Assembly (NCBI RefSeq): GCF_036711975.1
Contig: NC_091966.1
Coordinates: 36,153,501 to 36,217,500, forward strand
DNA: 64,000 bases
Direction: 5' to 3'
From: Onthophagus taurus
Lineage: Eukaryota; Arthropoda; Insecta; Coleoptera; Scarabaeidae
Positions 34,893 to 49,400 of this stretch are shown here, in pieces; within the stretch, counting starts at the first letter, position 1, and every line of letters begins with the position of its first letter. The position numbers and the translations under genes are program-made. The notes beneath the pieces were generated by a model, which did not search any database, was not told the origin of the DNA, and saw only the letters and a list, made by a program, of their open reading frames with translations.

Positions 34893-35039
34893 TGTGATTA
34901 TTAATATTAAATTGACTAAGTTAATAAAGTCTAAGTCGATCTCATCATTTTGTTCATTATGTTGCTTAGGTGCATTGATTTGTTATTTCTTTCCACCTGA
35001 AGCGTCTTTAGTTTCTCTCAATATTGTTTGTAGGGGCTT

Positions 35040-35300
35040 CTCTTCGTGATGCTCTTAATTTGGTTTAGCCATTGAGAGGGCGTTTACCATGGGCCACTAT
35101 TTTTTTCAGGCTTGTTTCATTCCATAGTACTACATATTCAAAATACTGAACAATTCTGCGTCGGCATATAGTTGATAATCGGATTCGAACCGTCAATTTT
35201 GTGTCCGTTTGAAGTTCTGATGCGTATAGAAATATCGACAAAACCATAACCTTCATAAGCGATACTTTTATTTGTTTGTCAACCGTATTTCGTCAGTTTC
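35040..35300 (-). mobile_element. LINE C-terminal fragment
   Basis: The minus-strand frame reads KVMVLSIFLYASE and RRRIVQYFEYVV followed by SLKKIVAHGKRPLNG, resembling the post-polymerase region of LINE polyproteins (Y.SE.W ... I.YFGHV.R ... L..L...GK..G.R). Degenerate. Confidence 0.55.
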
Positions 35301-35821
35301 AAGCTATCATCATAGACGGGACATGAGTCTGTATATCTCACTGCTTTTGGCATTTAATTATTTGGTTAACTAGATTATTGCTTATTCTTGTGCTTTAGAG
35401 CACTGCAAAAACTTGATTCTTGAAAAAAGTAGCTCCTCTATTGCACTAAAAAATTTAATAAATATCATTGGATATAAAATAAATGTTTATTATTTATTAA
35501 AAATAACTTTATTTCATTAAAATCATAATCAATAAATGTTTCATCATATTAAAAAATACAATTTTATCAACACCTTTGTTGATATCCGATCTAATTAATA
35601 ATCATTTTAGTCGTATAATGAAATAATACATAAAAAAACATAAACATGATGGCACCCACAGCTTAAATACAATGTATTCACTTCAACAATACAAAATTGA
35701 CACAACTAAAATTAAAGGTAACATTATGATTTATCTCGTTTTAGATTTAACCATTTTCTTAAATCTGTTAACTTTCTTCTTCTTCTTATTTATTGTTTTT
35801 TTTTTAATTTTTTTCGTTTCT

Positions 35822-37413
35822 TTACTGCAAGGCACTAATATGAGACTTCGATAACTTACAATACTTCTGAAACATCTTCGCTGCTATTCCTGAACATCCC
35901 TTAGTAACATTATGAGATAAATCAAATGGATCCTGAACGCACATTGGGGTATGATGTTTTAAAACTTCCCCATTAGGCTCGTTTAATTTTCGTACGTAGG
36001 TGTTCATTTGTGGTGGTAAATCAGGTTGTTGCGGTACAAAATGGGATTTATCAATCATATGTCCTAATAAAGGGCAAACAACTAAACTGCCGAAATTAAA
36101 ATTTTCATAATAACCAAAGAACTGTTTTAATAATTCCGGTAGAGGGACAGTGCATTCTCTGACATACTTTTTCATTTCCGCGATGCTTGTTGTATATTCA
36201 ACAACTTCCCAGCCGTCGATTTTTACTTTTCCCTTTCTGTTACGAAATCGTAATTCATCTACAGATAGTAAATAATTTTGTTGTTGCATAAAGAATATTA
36301 CTAGCATTGTGAAAGCGTAAGATGTTGGAGTACCATATGGAAGATCTGTATTTGAAAGCCATAATTTTAAAAACAACAATGTTGGTCTTAATATTGGTTG
36401 TAACTCGATACAAAATCTTAAAAAAACAAAAACTTATTTTATTAATATCACAAATTTAATTTTTTTAATTTACCTAATAAACTCTGTATTTTCTACCGAT
36501 AAACCATGTCTGAATGAAATATCACAATCAATTCCTGTTTGAATATGAAACACTCTAACTATTGGGGTTCTTGCTCCAGGTACAGTAACAATATTAGTAA
36601 ACTGTTTCTTGTTCTTTTTTAATAAATCGCCCACTTTGAGGACAATATTTGCTTGTTCATCGGCTGATTGGAAACGTGAACCGTCATAAATACCGCCAAT
36701 ATCAATAAAAACATCAAGATCACTTTCTCTGTTTCCAAGTCCAGTAACTCTTGATCCAAACGGATAAACTCGACACATTGAATAATACGCAGATAACGTT
36801 TTCTCAAGAGCTTTGCAACATTCATTAACATCAGCTTTACTTTTATCAATATCATGATCGACGATTTTAACAAGATTCATAGCTTCGCTTAAAATCGCTT
36901 TCTTACTTGAAAGTAATCTTTTCATTCCTTTGGTTAACGTAGTTTCAACACCTCCCTTATTATTTTTACTTTTATTATGTCGCATCACTGAAACGGTATC
37001 GCCAAAAATCACCATATTACACGTGACGCAAGTGTTTTCTTTCATGGTTGATTTGCGATTAGTACCGAGACCTTGAACACAAGTCGTGTGATTTCCCGAC
37101 TGTAAATGTTCCAGCCATTCTTTTTCATTTTTCGCCTTTCTCATGCAAATTTCACAAAGAAATTGATTTTTAATTTGATCCAGTTTTGATGCGATGCAGT
37201 GATCTTTGGTGTCTAAGTGAGTTCTTATTTGCATGGCGTTTGTAAAGAGTTTTTTACACGCAGTACATGTTATTTCGTTTTTATTATTCGGTTGAGGTTT
37301 TAAAAATTTAAAGTGGGGTGTGAAATACCACGGAATTTGGCTCATTAAATTGTGAGGATCCGGAGATGGTATTGATGGTTTTATATCGTGGGTAACTACT
37401 CGTTTTGGTTTAG
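35822..37413 (-). other. Catalytic domain exons of the zinc-finger TUTase
   Basis: Exons 37413-36474 and 36416-35822 code for the C2H2-type fingers, nucleotidyltransferase core and PAP-associated domain. This part alone is about the size of a compact TUTase or non-canonical poly(A) polymerase and is the surest portion of the model. GS and the D-L-D pair are in FGSRVTG/ESDLDVF, the third carboxylate is in IDCDIS, and the nucleotide-recognition region is QDPFDLSHNVTKG. Confidence 0.93.
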
Positions 37414-40400
37414 CTAAAATAAAAATTTAAAAGAAATTGTTTTATATAAAAAGATTATAATCAACCTTGATTTTTTTCTTTCATTTTAATATTTCCTTGG
37501 TGTGCTTTTGATAAAACATGAGCTTCCCCAGTTTCAAGACTTATTTTTCTATCACAAGCGAGACACATCATTAAAATAACGTGTTGTTGATGCGCTTGAG
37601 CCGCTGGTTCCATTTTTTGCCACATTTTATGGAAATTCCATAATTTCTCGCGTTTATCGTAATTGTAAAGAGCCTGCTGATGAGCTGGTGTTTTAACATG
37701 TTGGGCTGGTGAGGTTACTCCCGTATCATCACATAAAATACACCTAACACCTTCTTTAGTTAATCTCAAAAGTGGTAATTTTATCAAACCATGGTATGTA
37801 AAATACTGATCTAAATCTTTGTATAAAGTTTTCTCAACTTGATCGCAATAACGGAATTTATCTCCTGTTTAAAATAAAAAATTAGTTTTAAACATTATTA
37901 AATCTAATTTTCGATTTTTAATAAATTCTTACTTAGCCCCATCACATCTATTAGTTCGTCGCAATCAACACCATCCTCGGTAATTCGATGTTCTTTTGAT
38001 GGTAGATGTTCGTTTATGTTCGTTGTATGATTGTAGTGTCTACATAAAACGCACTTTCCGTTGATGACGTAAATCTGTTGATTTTGACTTATCGGGTCGG
38101 TTTTTCTCGACCAATAATCGTGAAAATCTTGTACGCATAGCCAAGCTTTCGGATTATCTAATTGTTGTGTGTGGTGTGAAGTTTTTAAATGATCAGAAAT
38201 TGAAATCACTTCTTCATCTTGACAAAGTATGCATCTTAAACCTTGGAATGTACGTCTTAAATACGGAAACAGGTTTCCATTTACTGATACTGTATATTTA
38301 GCTAATCCATAATAAATGGTTGCTTTTACCCAAGAAGCGTAATTTACTTGTAGGTTATCAGTACTTGCAATATCTAAAAAATAAAAGGATAAATTAATTA
38401 GTATATATTTAAGGGAGAACTGAGAATAGAGTGGAATGAAAGAATTGGGAGAGGAATAATGAATGAATAGAGCGAAAAAAAAGTTAAACAGTGGTTGGTG
38501 AGGATACAAATAAGTTATGTGCGAGGATTTGCGTGTTATTGGTTGAAATTAAGTCGTGTTTGGGACCAAGTTATATAAAATTTCCATTTTTATATTACAT
38601 TATAAAGTCGATTTTTTTCTCTATTCTTCGGCTCATTCAAATTAAAATGAACCATTTCTTTGAGGAACAAATCATCTATCTAACCCACAATCATCTCTCC
38701 TAAAGTAAGATAGCTAGCAAAAAATCTTAAGATACAAAAGTTTTAATTTAAGTTGTAAATTTCAAATTATGTCTTCACATTTTCAACACATTATCAAGAC
38801 CGATTGTAAAGATACTACCCATTTGTGATTTTTAAACAGAATTTTACCGTTAATTCAACATTATAATAGTTTACGTTGTTCAAAAAATTTTATTTTCAAA
38901 TTATACCTTACTCTTTATTCTGAAGATGCCTGCCAGGACAGGCGAAACATGTAAATAAAGAGACGTATTATATTTAATACAAGATTTTTTTACTAACCAG
39001 TAAAAGTGCAACCCTTACAAAAACTTTTGTTACCTCTAAAAATAACAATTAATGTTTATAATAAATAGTATTTTCTCTTTAAATAGGTAGCACTTTTCCT
39101 TTTGTATTGTTGCTCGTTTCAATAAATTAAGTCAGTTCTGATTGGGCTAAAAATGCGTTACGTAATGAAACCAGTGCGATAAAGAACTTCATTACGTAAC
39201 TCAAATCACCTCAAATGAGTGTCGTAATGGCGACTTATCCAAGCAGTTGTAGATAAATAATATTAGAACGTATATTATTACGTCGGCTCTGACGGCTTTA
39301 TAAAATCTAAAAGAGTTGACTGACGAATGAGGGATGTCGAAAAATTCTTGTCGCTTCCCGACGGCGCGACATCGTTAGAAAAACCGCGTAAGTACAGGGA
39401 CGCGTAAGTCGAGGTTTTACTGTATACAGGGTCAGTCAAAAAGTTATGACGAAACCAAGTTCTGTTTTCTTTAATGGAACATCCTGTATATTATTCCATA
39501 TTTCGGTTCATCTCGAAATTCTAAACAAAATTCATGTAGCACATCGTAAACCTAAACTTAACCGTTTTCGTGATATTGAACTTTGAAAATCACTCCTATA
39601 AATAGACAACCAACCTAAGCCTTGACGTCACAGAGATGGGCGGAGCTTATACCGACTCCAAACATTTTCGTTGCTAACGGTAAATCACCATATGCAATTT
39701 TTCAATTAGTGTTAAAATAAAATAAACTAAGTGACTTTTTAAATGACATTTTTATGGTGGTTTATCGTTAGAAACGAAATTGTTTGGAATCGGTATAAGC
39801 TCTGCCCAACTCTGTGACGTCAGACTTAGGTAGTCATAATTCATCAAGGTACCTTTGAAAGTTTCGCATGTCCATAGCAACGCAGTGACATAACACATGT
39901 CAAAAATACAAAAATAGTTTAAATAATTTGTGCCCAAAGATAAATTACATCACTAATTATATAAATTCGTAAATTTTTAAAAGCTCGACATCTGGAAAAC
40001 GGTTAAGTTAAGCTCTATGATGTGTTACATGAATTTTGTTTAGAATTTCGAGATTAATTGAAATATGGAATAATATATAGGTGTTCCATTAATTTTGTTT
40101 CGTCATAACTTTTTGACTGACCTGTATACTTAATTTGTCTTTATTGTAATAGATTTTAAAAAACACTAAAACTTTTGTATCTCAACATTTTTCGCTTCCT
40201 ATCTTACTGATAACTGACCGTTTCCATACATATCAGCGACCTGTATAAATACAGTGTGTCCATAAAAGAAAATTGTTCAAGTTTTTAGAGTATGATGTGC
40301 AAGGGTGTGCGTGCACAGAAACTGGACAGAAAGGATGAAGACTAGAAAACCTGGTAATAGAAGAAAAAGATTGAACAGAAATTAAAAATAAAAAAAGTTA

Positions 40401-43400
40401 CTGAGCAGAATGATGTGAGATTAGAGACTTGTATTACAAAAAAGTAATTGAGCAGAGACTGGAATAAGAAAGTTACTAGCAAAAAGAGTTAAAATAGAGT
40501 CTAGGAAGAGAAAAAACCCAAGCTTATTTTTTAGAGAGAAATGAGACTGACAAAAGACTAAGTTAAGAATGGGACTAGGCACAACGAGGAAGAGTAAAAG
40601 GAGACTGGTAATAAGAGCGGAATGAAGGTGCTCTTAAGGAAGCTTTCGCAGAATTGAACCAATAGACAATGGGACATGAGTACATCATAATCAAAAGAGC
40701 AGGAGTCACGACATACTTGTCGACAACTTTGGCTGAGTCGCGGAAAAAGTTGTAAGAATCATGAGAAAGACCAAGTTTAGAATATATAAAATGCTAAGGA
40801 CTTGTAGTAACCATGATCGATGACGACGATGACGCAACAAGAAGAGACCACGCTTGAGAGCTTGATAAAAAGCGTTATGATATATTTGGATGAAAGGAGC
40901 AAGGGCTATTAGAGGATGTACAGACTAGATACTGGAGGTTGGTGTTGAGATTGGCTAAGGAGACGGCGGGGTATATGGTCAGGGGGATATTACAGAAATG
41001 ATGTAGAAGACAAGAGAAGAGATGTAGAGACAACTGGGGGGCAGGGATGTAGGAATGCAGGACTGACATGTGGGAGAGTAGATATAACCCACATTATGAG
41101 GAGATTTCAACAGAGGGGCTGCTACCAAAGTTCTTGATGGTGGAGGGGGATGAAGAGGTAGATATTTAATGGAGGATGAGGAGAAGGGGTGTAAACTGTG
41201 TGGAGACGGAGTCTTTACACCATCTGCTGGTAGAGTATGACGATTTGAGACATAAGGAGGCTGGGGAAAGGGGTAGGATTTATAGACAATCTGGATATAC
41301 CTCAGTTATTATAACTGTAATATGAATTATGTATTGTAATCCACTGAAAGGAATAAAATATTATTATTATTAATTACCTTCACTTTTAGTATCTTCATCA
41401 TGCTCAATACCATTTTGAATAACATCCTGTGATTCCTGAGTTGAGGAAATATTTTCTGTATAATTAGACATGATTTCTGTAATTGCGAAATTTTTGTCAA
41501 CAATCTTTTGATTTTCAATTATACCATTTTTCTCATCTTCAGTCTTTGTTTCCATTTTTAATAATTGTGTTGATGCGGTAAGACGTTTGTCTTGATCAAC
41601 TTTATCCAAATGTCCTTTCGTTTCAATATGTTTTAATATGTAATCATGTTTAAGAGTAACTTGACATAAATGACAATGTCTTTGCACAATATAGAACAAT
41701 TGTTCCTGCTGATTGTCCTTGCTCGTCATCCAAAGATGATGCAATTTTTCAAAATTTTTTAAAGCAACCTGATTGGTTGTATGCTTTATATGATTGCTGG
41801 TCTTTACATGATCAGCTGGATTAAAAGCGGGGCCATCAATACATAACAAACAACGAATTCCAAACGTACTATTTCGCAAAAGAAAGAATTCATTATTGTT
41901 TATTTTAATGGTGTATTCTTCAAGATTTTGAAACAGTTTAATCATAGCTGGTAAACTATATTTTAAAGTTTCTTTTGATGTTCCATTTATGGTTGGTTTA
42001 TTAATATTAGAATTAGATGTTAGATTTGATTTTGCAATTGATTCAATAATCTGTTTGTTCTCTTTATTTGGTGATTTGGTGTCATCAGGAAGACTCTCAT
42101 TCACAAACGGTGAATTTCCTCCTTGAAAATTAAAAGAAATAGTTAAAAATAAAACTTAAATAATAACAACAAAATAATTACGACTGGTGTTGGGGCTTCT
42201 TTCAAATTTTTCCTGTTTCATAATATGATCTTTTTCTTGAATGTGACTCAATATAAGACCAAAATCATATTTGATGCCAACATTACACAATATACACTTT
42301 AATTGCTCCTCTTTTCGAAAATACTTCTGTTGTTCTTGGTAATGCTTTGGTAATAATGCAAATACTTGATGGAAATCTTTTAATAAAAGTTTTTTCACTT
42401 GAATTGTTGAGTTTTTTATGTGTTCATCAGAGTTGCAATGAAAAATTTCGCTTGTTATACTTTTTTCGCATATTATACAATGCTTGTATAAACCTAAATT
42501 CTGTATAACTGGATATTTGATGTTATCTATTTTTATATTATAATGTATCAACCCATTTTTATATATTGAGTTTAATATTGAAACATCGTAAGGGGGAAAT
42601 TCAATTGATGCTATAATAAAAAAGTAGTTTATGTATATGTTAGAATCTTTGTGGGGGTCTCACCTTTTTGATAAACTTCATGTTGTTTAGAATTTTTGGA
42701 ATTATGTGTTTGATTTTGATCCATTGTTGTATTTACATTAACGGCAACATCTAAAAAACATAAAATTCGTTTATTTGGTTTGTTTTTAATAAAAACTTAC
42801 ATAAAAATAGGTATTTCCCCTAAGTTAATTGATATAAAACGATTTCATAGTATATATACAGGAAGATAAGAAAGTTACTAAATTGTTTAAAAAAAATCCT
42901 TATTTAACCTATCACTACATCATCAAATGCGTTATTGTTGACGGAAATTAAGGATGAGATCATTATATCTTCACCTTTGTACTTAATGAAAAAAATCTTT
43001 ATCAATAAAACACTAATAACAGTTTTGACACATAACCTCAATCTTCAATGTCAGAAATAGTGTCATTGCATGTTTTATAGATGGCGCTGAAAAGCGTAGT
43101 AATAACTGAGTTTTAAATAAATAAAAAAAGTGTTTTTATCTAAATAAGTATAGTGAAGAAATTTTTAGCAATAAAAAATGTATCCTATTAAGTTCCCTTA
43201 AATTATTTTTATACATTCTAGTTAAAAAGAAATACAAAATGGATAAAATATCACTTTGGGTTACAAGAAATGGTGTTTATATCTAAATGGTCTTTAAAAT
43301 GATAAAGGATTATTTTTATTTAAAGTAAAATCGAATATATAAAAACATATTTAATGTATTCAACAATAATAAATGAACAAAATATATTTTTTATGCTTTA

Positions 43401-46400
43401 AATAGAGATAAACCAATGCTGCATAAGTCTTTATCATTATGAAGCACATTTCAAGATTAATTATTATTTATAGAACTTGTAGTTATGCAGCGATTTTAGT
43501 TCTAGGTCATGATGTCAGTGTAACTTTATCAGTGCCCAAAATTGTTTATTAGGCATGTTTTTGGGATTAATACTGGTAGGTTTTTTTTTTTAATTTGGTT
43601 CCATAAAGTTTAAAAGTTATCAAAAATTGACCGAAACTTTGTTCGTCTATTCTCGTATCTGCTTTGGCTTGCGCGTAAAGAAGTTTCAAGTTGTTTGTGT
43701 ACGTGCATCTATCTTATGAAGCATATAGAGAAAGTATGTAAAGAGAGAAAGATGAAAAACGAGTTGGGGTTTCTACTACAAAAGCACTGCTGACTTATCA
43801 AAAGCCATATGTCAACTTTGCAAAAAACTTTATTCTTTGGGCAGTAACGAACCAAAAAACAAACTATACACGGATTGATTGAAACAACTTTTGTGCAAAT
43901 TTCACAATTCAAAGAATAGACAAGTTTTGAAACAATCACAGATGGATGAAAAGGAAAATGAACCTAAGTTAAAAAAGAAAGATGTGTCAAACATTAATAA
44001 TAAAAATCGAAGATCATACAATGTAGCTTGACAGATATAACAAACAGAATGACGGACGAAAGAACCGCAATGAACAGGTGATCATGCAATTGTTCAGAGA
44101 ATCGATGAGGCTAATGTACTTTATAATTGTCGACATGCTGCCATACTCTATAGTGGAAAGTAGTGCTTCCAGACGTTTTAATTTAGAAGATCCAAACGCC
44201 AATTATAAATACAGTTTTAAATCTGAACTATATTTCTAGACTTCATTAATGCTCCAAACAGATGACAAAGTCAAAGCAAAAGTAATAGACTTAATCGAAC
44301 AATGCGACTGGTTAAGTTGCACGACCGATGTATGGCGAAATCCATTAAAGTCGTGCTCATTACTGAGTTTGAAAAGTCGTTTCATAATGGGATCACAAAG
44401 ATTGAAAGTTATATTGATTACTAAAAACAGCGATAAAAAGGTGCAGAAGAATCACCCACTTTTAAAGGAGTGAACAAGCGTACAGAAAACTTGATTGTCA
44501 AAATTAATGCGGAATCACTCTTACAAGCCATAGAGGTGCGGTGGAATAGCACGTACCTAATGTTGCAACGATTGGTTGAAGATAAACGTGCATTATTAAG
44601 ATTAGTCATGTTTTTTACTTTGTGATGAATACAGTATTATTAATATCCTTGGATTTTTTCATTTATTTACCCCTAAAAAATGTTTCGATTACTGTTTCGG
44701 CGGTAAATATCGATTTCGGTCGGATACTACTTCTGTTTTTATATCTGATTCAAATTTCCACTGTGTGATGGCTCACCCAATATAAGATCTAGATAAAAGG
44801 CGATTACTCCCAATTAGAGTTTAATTTTCTAAACAAAGGTCAAAAAGTTTATTATTTCCTAATTTTATCAAAATGCCTTTGTATAAAGAAAACGGATTTA
44901 CTCAATGTATGTCATCATATCATATTTCCTTAATATCTCGAAAACTTTTCACTTATTTCTTTTTAATTCTGGGTATGTACTTCGTATATGTAATAAAATA
45001 AAGATAAATATTTTTCTTACCTGACTTAGAATTTTTAAGTAAAGATAACGATTTAATAATCCGATTTATTTCAAAACGTTTAGGTGAACGGTTGGTTGTA
45101 TAGATTCCATACAGATTTTCCCAGTGATTGAATGATTGAGTTGGAATGTTATCAGCTGTAGAAATAATTTTGATTAACAATAAAAGTTGTTCATTGTTCA
45201 ATGAACGTACCTGCTATATTTTTAACCAACAATTTCCTTTTTTTTAAATCTTCAATATCTTTTATTGCTTTATATTCAGTTGTTTTATATATTCCATAAA
45301 TGTTTTCATAAGGATCAATTAACTGATGAGGAAAGTGGTCGGCTATAATAATAATAATTAATAAAAATGATTCAATTAATTAATTCAAAATTTAATTCAA
45401 TTTACCTGCAATATTTTTAACCAACAATTTCCTTTTTTTTAAATCTTCAATATCTTTTATTGCTTTATATTGAGCTGTTTTATATGTTCCATAAATGTTT
45501 TCATAAGGATCAATTGATTGAAGAGGAAAGTAGTCGGCTATAATAAAAATAATTATTCAACTAATTAATTCAAAATTTAATTTAATTAACCTGCAATATT
45601 TTTAACCAATAATTTCCTTTTTTTTAAATCTTCAATATCTTTTATTGCTTTATATTGTGCAGTTTTATATGTTCCATAAATGTTTTCATAATTACCAGTT
45701 GATTGAAGAGGAAAGTGGTCGGCTATAATAATAAAAATAATAAATCACGATTATGCTAAAAAACCAAAATTATTTACCTGCTATATTTTTAGCCAAACAT
45801 TCGATCCTTTTTAAATTATCTAATTCTTTTAATTTATTGTACTGAGCAGTTTTCCAAGTTCCATAAATATTTTCACCAAAAACAACCGATTGGAGAGGAA
45901 AATGGTCAGCTATAATAATTTATGATAACAATAACTTTTTAAGAATTTACACTCAACGAGCTTACCTGCTGTATCTTTCACAACTGATTCATTTCTTTTT
46001 GAATCGTTTTCATTTAATTGTTTTGAGACTGAAATGAAACAAAGAAACAAAGTGACGTTAACATAATCTTATCTAACTAACTATTCATGTTAGTCAACGA
46101 TTTGATAGTGTTGATATTAACAAATAGATAAATTAGTAGATTATAGATAAAACTTAATTTATTTTGATAATGTAGTTATAAAAAAAAATATTTACCTAAA
46201 TCATGTTCCTTAGTTTTATTTATCTCAATATCTGCCAAATATAACATTGAATCCAAATTTAAATTTGTATCAATATAGTAACCTAGAAAAGAAAGCACAA
46301 TATAAATAATATTCAACTTTTTGTAAGACTTTGTTCACATATATCATTATAGTATTTGTATATAACTTATAAAAGTTAGAACCTAAAACTGTCTTTTTTT

Positions 46401-49400
46401 TAAGTATATCCTTTCATGCGCTATTGTTAACACGTGAAGTCTTGTTTCTAGATTTCAAGAACCCCCAAGAAGAAGACGACAAAGAATTGCGATATAAATA
46501 CTGCAACTAAAATCAATAACATGCTGAAAATGGGATGACATGAAAATCCGGCCTTGATACTGGAGTTAATCTAGATCGTCGGACTTCATAAATTACTCCT
46601 ATTTCAGAAAATCTTTTTCAAAAATCATAAAAATACGTAATTGCTGTAAATGACGCCCTCTAGCATAATTATTTTAAACCAAACCGCTTTATAAAAAATA
46701 TCTTTTAAGAATAATGTTCTTTTAAACAAAACCAAAAATATTCAAGTCGGTTGAATGAAAATATAAATATTTGAAAACGCATTGGCCTCCCCTTCCCTTA
46801 TTATGATATTGTGACATAAATGTCACAGAGCAAAAGATATGCGGTACCATCCAAGCTATCAAATAATATATACAGAGTGATTCTCCACCTATATGCATAA
46901 ACTTTAGGATTTATTCCTCATGATAAACAATGACTAATAGGTGAAAAAATTGTAGTAAAAGTTAATAATAAGCAAGAATTGCGAAATCAGATACATGCTG
47001 CTGTCAAGACAAAGCGGAAAAACTCTGATTTAGGCCGCTATAGTGGACGATCGTGAATTCGGCGATCCCAACTGTGTATAGAAAATTTGGGAAATAACTT
47101 CGAATACTTGCTCTGATACTATTTTATAATGTTCTATGTATTCTTGATTTGAAACTAAAAAACTGTTACTACAATTTTTTACACCTATAGGTTGGGAATC
47201 ACCTGTATCTTTGTTACAATAAAATATTTTCTGACTATCTTTCTCCCTACACGAATGTTGCCCACATTATCTCATTTCTTGCAAAACTTTTAGTTTCCTG
47301 TACAGTTTTTCCTCTTCTAGTCATTATCTTGTTTATTGCCTTATCTCAAATATCTCGCGCGACACGCTCTTCATCCTTTTTTCCTTGTGTAGCTCCTGTT
47401 CTTCGTCATCCACAATTATGTAACACCCCCTTTTAACAACGCTATATCTACCTGTAACCATCCCAAAAGCACTAGCAAAAAGCTATAATATGGAGCATAT
47501 GTATGCGAGTATGTGCAGGGGTCTATCTTCTTTGCATTTGTATATAGAGAAAGTGGCTAAAACTACAATTTACCGGTTTAAGCAATATGCTTAAAACTGC
47601 CCCGACGTATCCTAACAGCTATCAATGAATCACTACCAGTGATTAATGCTCGATACCAAATTGTACTGCCTGAACGGCAGTCTGGATCGAAATGAAAATT
47701 CTCTGGTTCAGCGAGATATTTGCATGTTCACAGATGAGCAGGAGTATACTTCCAAACACTTCTGATTAAGCAGGCTTACAGCCTGGGTACGTACTGTACT
47801 GTATTCCAGACGAAAGTATTTGCTATTGACATGGGTGCTAAAATCCTTCTTGGGAGGGGCGAAGAACATGACAGTACGATTTTGCTCAAACAGTCAAGCC
47901 GCTCTCTAGGCGCTGTATGCCGTGAAAACGGTGTCGACTCTGGTTAATATCTGTAAAAGAACTTTAAACACACTGATTTGTGATAACAGACTTTCTCTGA
48001 TCTAGGTCCCAGGTCATTCTTGGGTTGCTGGCAAGGAAGTGGCAGACGAGATAGCGCGAGAAGGCAGCGCAAAACGTTTGTGGGGCCAGAGCCAGCAGTT
48101 GGTATATCATTTGCGATAGCCAAACATAGGATTGGGCTGTGGGCTGAAGGGAGACTTCGCCTACTATTGACCAATTCTCCTGGAATGAGACACGCTAAGT
48201 TGTTTAACAACATCGCCACTGTCAAACCCGGGGATATTTTAGGACTTGCTCATAGCAGCATTAAAGTTCTAATGGGTATTTTTTCTGGACATTGCCGATT
48301 AAACACACACCTCAACTTGTCGGTTCTAGCCGACGATGTTGAATGCCGACTATGTGCGGGTTGAGCATGTTTTATGCCACTACCCTGCTGTTAATCGTAT
48401 CAGATTCTCATCACCAAGGCATTAATGTTCGTTAAGAGCATTGGACTGCATGGTGAAATTTGATAATGTTATCTACATTATCAAATTTGTAGATCAAAAG
48501 ATCGGTATGATAGATCTTTGAGGTCGCGGTGCAAGGTTGGTTGGTCCGCCTACCGAATGTTTTTGTAACTTTTGGACAACTTCATACAGTTAAAAATTTC
48601 TTATATACTTCGTAATCATAACAAATACATTACCTAAATTATTAGCCACAATCAATTCCGATTGATTATTTATTTGATCTAAAACGAATTGATAAATGTT
48701 TTGTTCGTGTTCTTCTGAATTAAAATGTTCCCAAATTAAAACCACTTCATACGGAAGACTTAACGTACACAACAAACACTTAAAATGCTTCTTTTTCATT
48801 CGAAATAACGATTGTTGTATTTGGACGTTTTCCGGCAGTGAATTCCAAATGTTATAATATTTAATAATCCGTTTAAGATACATGGATTCCCTCCCTAAAT
48901 GCGTAATATCATTCGTAACATGTTCAAATGGGTTTTCTAAAAGATCTTCGTTACAAATTAAACAATGGAGATTTCCGTTAATTATTTGGAATACTGGGTA
49001 AAATTTTTGGTTAATATATGCACATGGAAGATTTATGCGATCTGCTTGAAAAATAATTTCTGAAAAAATATATAGTGATTAAAAATAATTTAAAATTAAA
49101 TTAAATTTACCTAAAATGTTGTGTACATTTCCTTTAATCTTTTTATCCATTAGAAAGATTAATGTATCCAAGTTAGAATCTTTATAAACATAATTCCTTA
49201 CTAAAAAGATAACATTAAAAATAGAAATTGAAGAAATAGTTAAAAAATACCAAATTTCCATATATAAATAACCTTTAACATTTTTGTAGTTTCATCACAC
49301 ATCTTTTTATGCCTCTTTGTTGATATATGCTGATATACGGCTTGTACACAGTACGGCGAAGCATGTTGGCATAACCGACACTCTAAAAATTTTCCACATC

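Larger units (their letters stand above)
32936..35821. other. Intergenic region with transposon fragments
   Basis: No host gene was found. It holds a foldback element and two LINE fragments (listed separately). The open frames at 33733-34064 (plus) have no recognisable motif and are A+T-rich. The last ~200 bp is probably the 3' UTR of the zinc-finger TUTase. Confidence 0.45.

Noticed and set aside
40875-41069. Minus-strand 64-codon frame
   Set aside because: It is antisense to a decayed LINE 3' end and has no recognisable motif.
43709-44202. Minus-strand frames in the 43.7-44.2 kb region as TUTase exons
   Set aside because: No phase-1 exon with splice signals and module motifs is found; the plus strand reads clearly as hAT transposase.
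47944-48364. Long open frames on both strands near 48.1 kb as a host gene
   Set aside because: The plus-strand sequence is the RNase H and C-terminal part of a LINE with frameshifts; the minus frame is its shadow.
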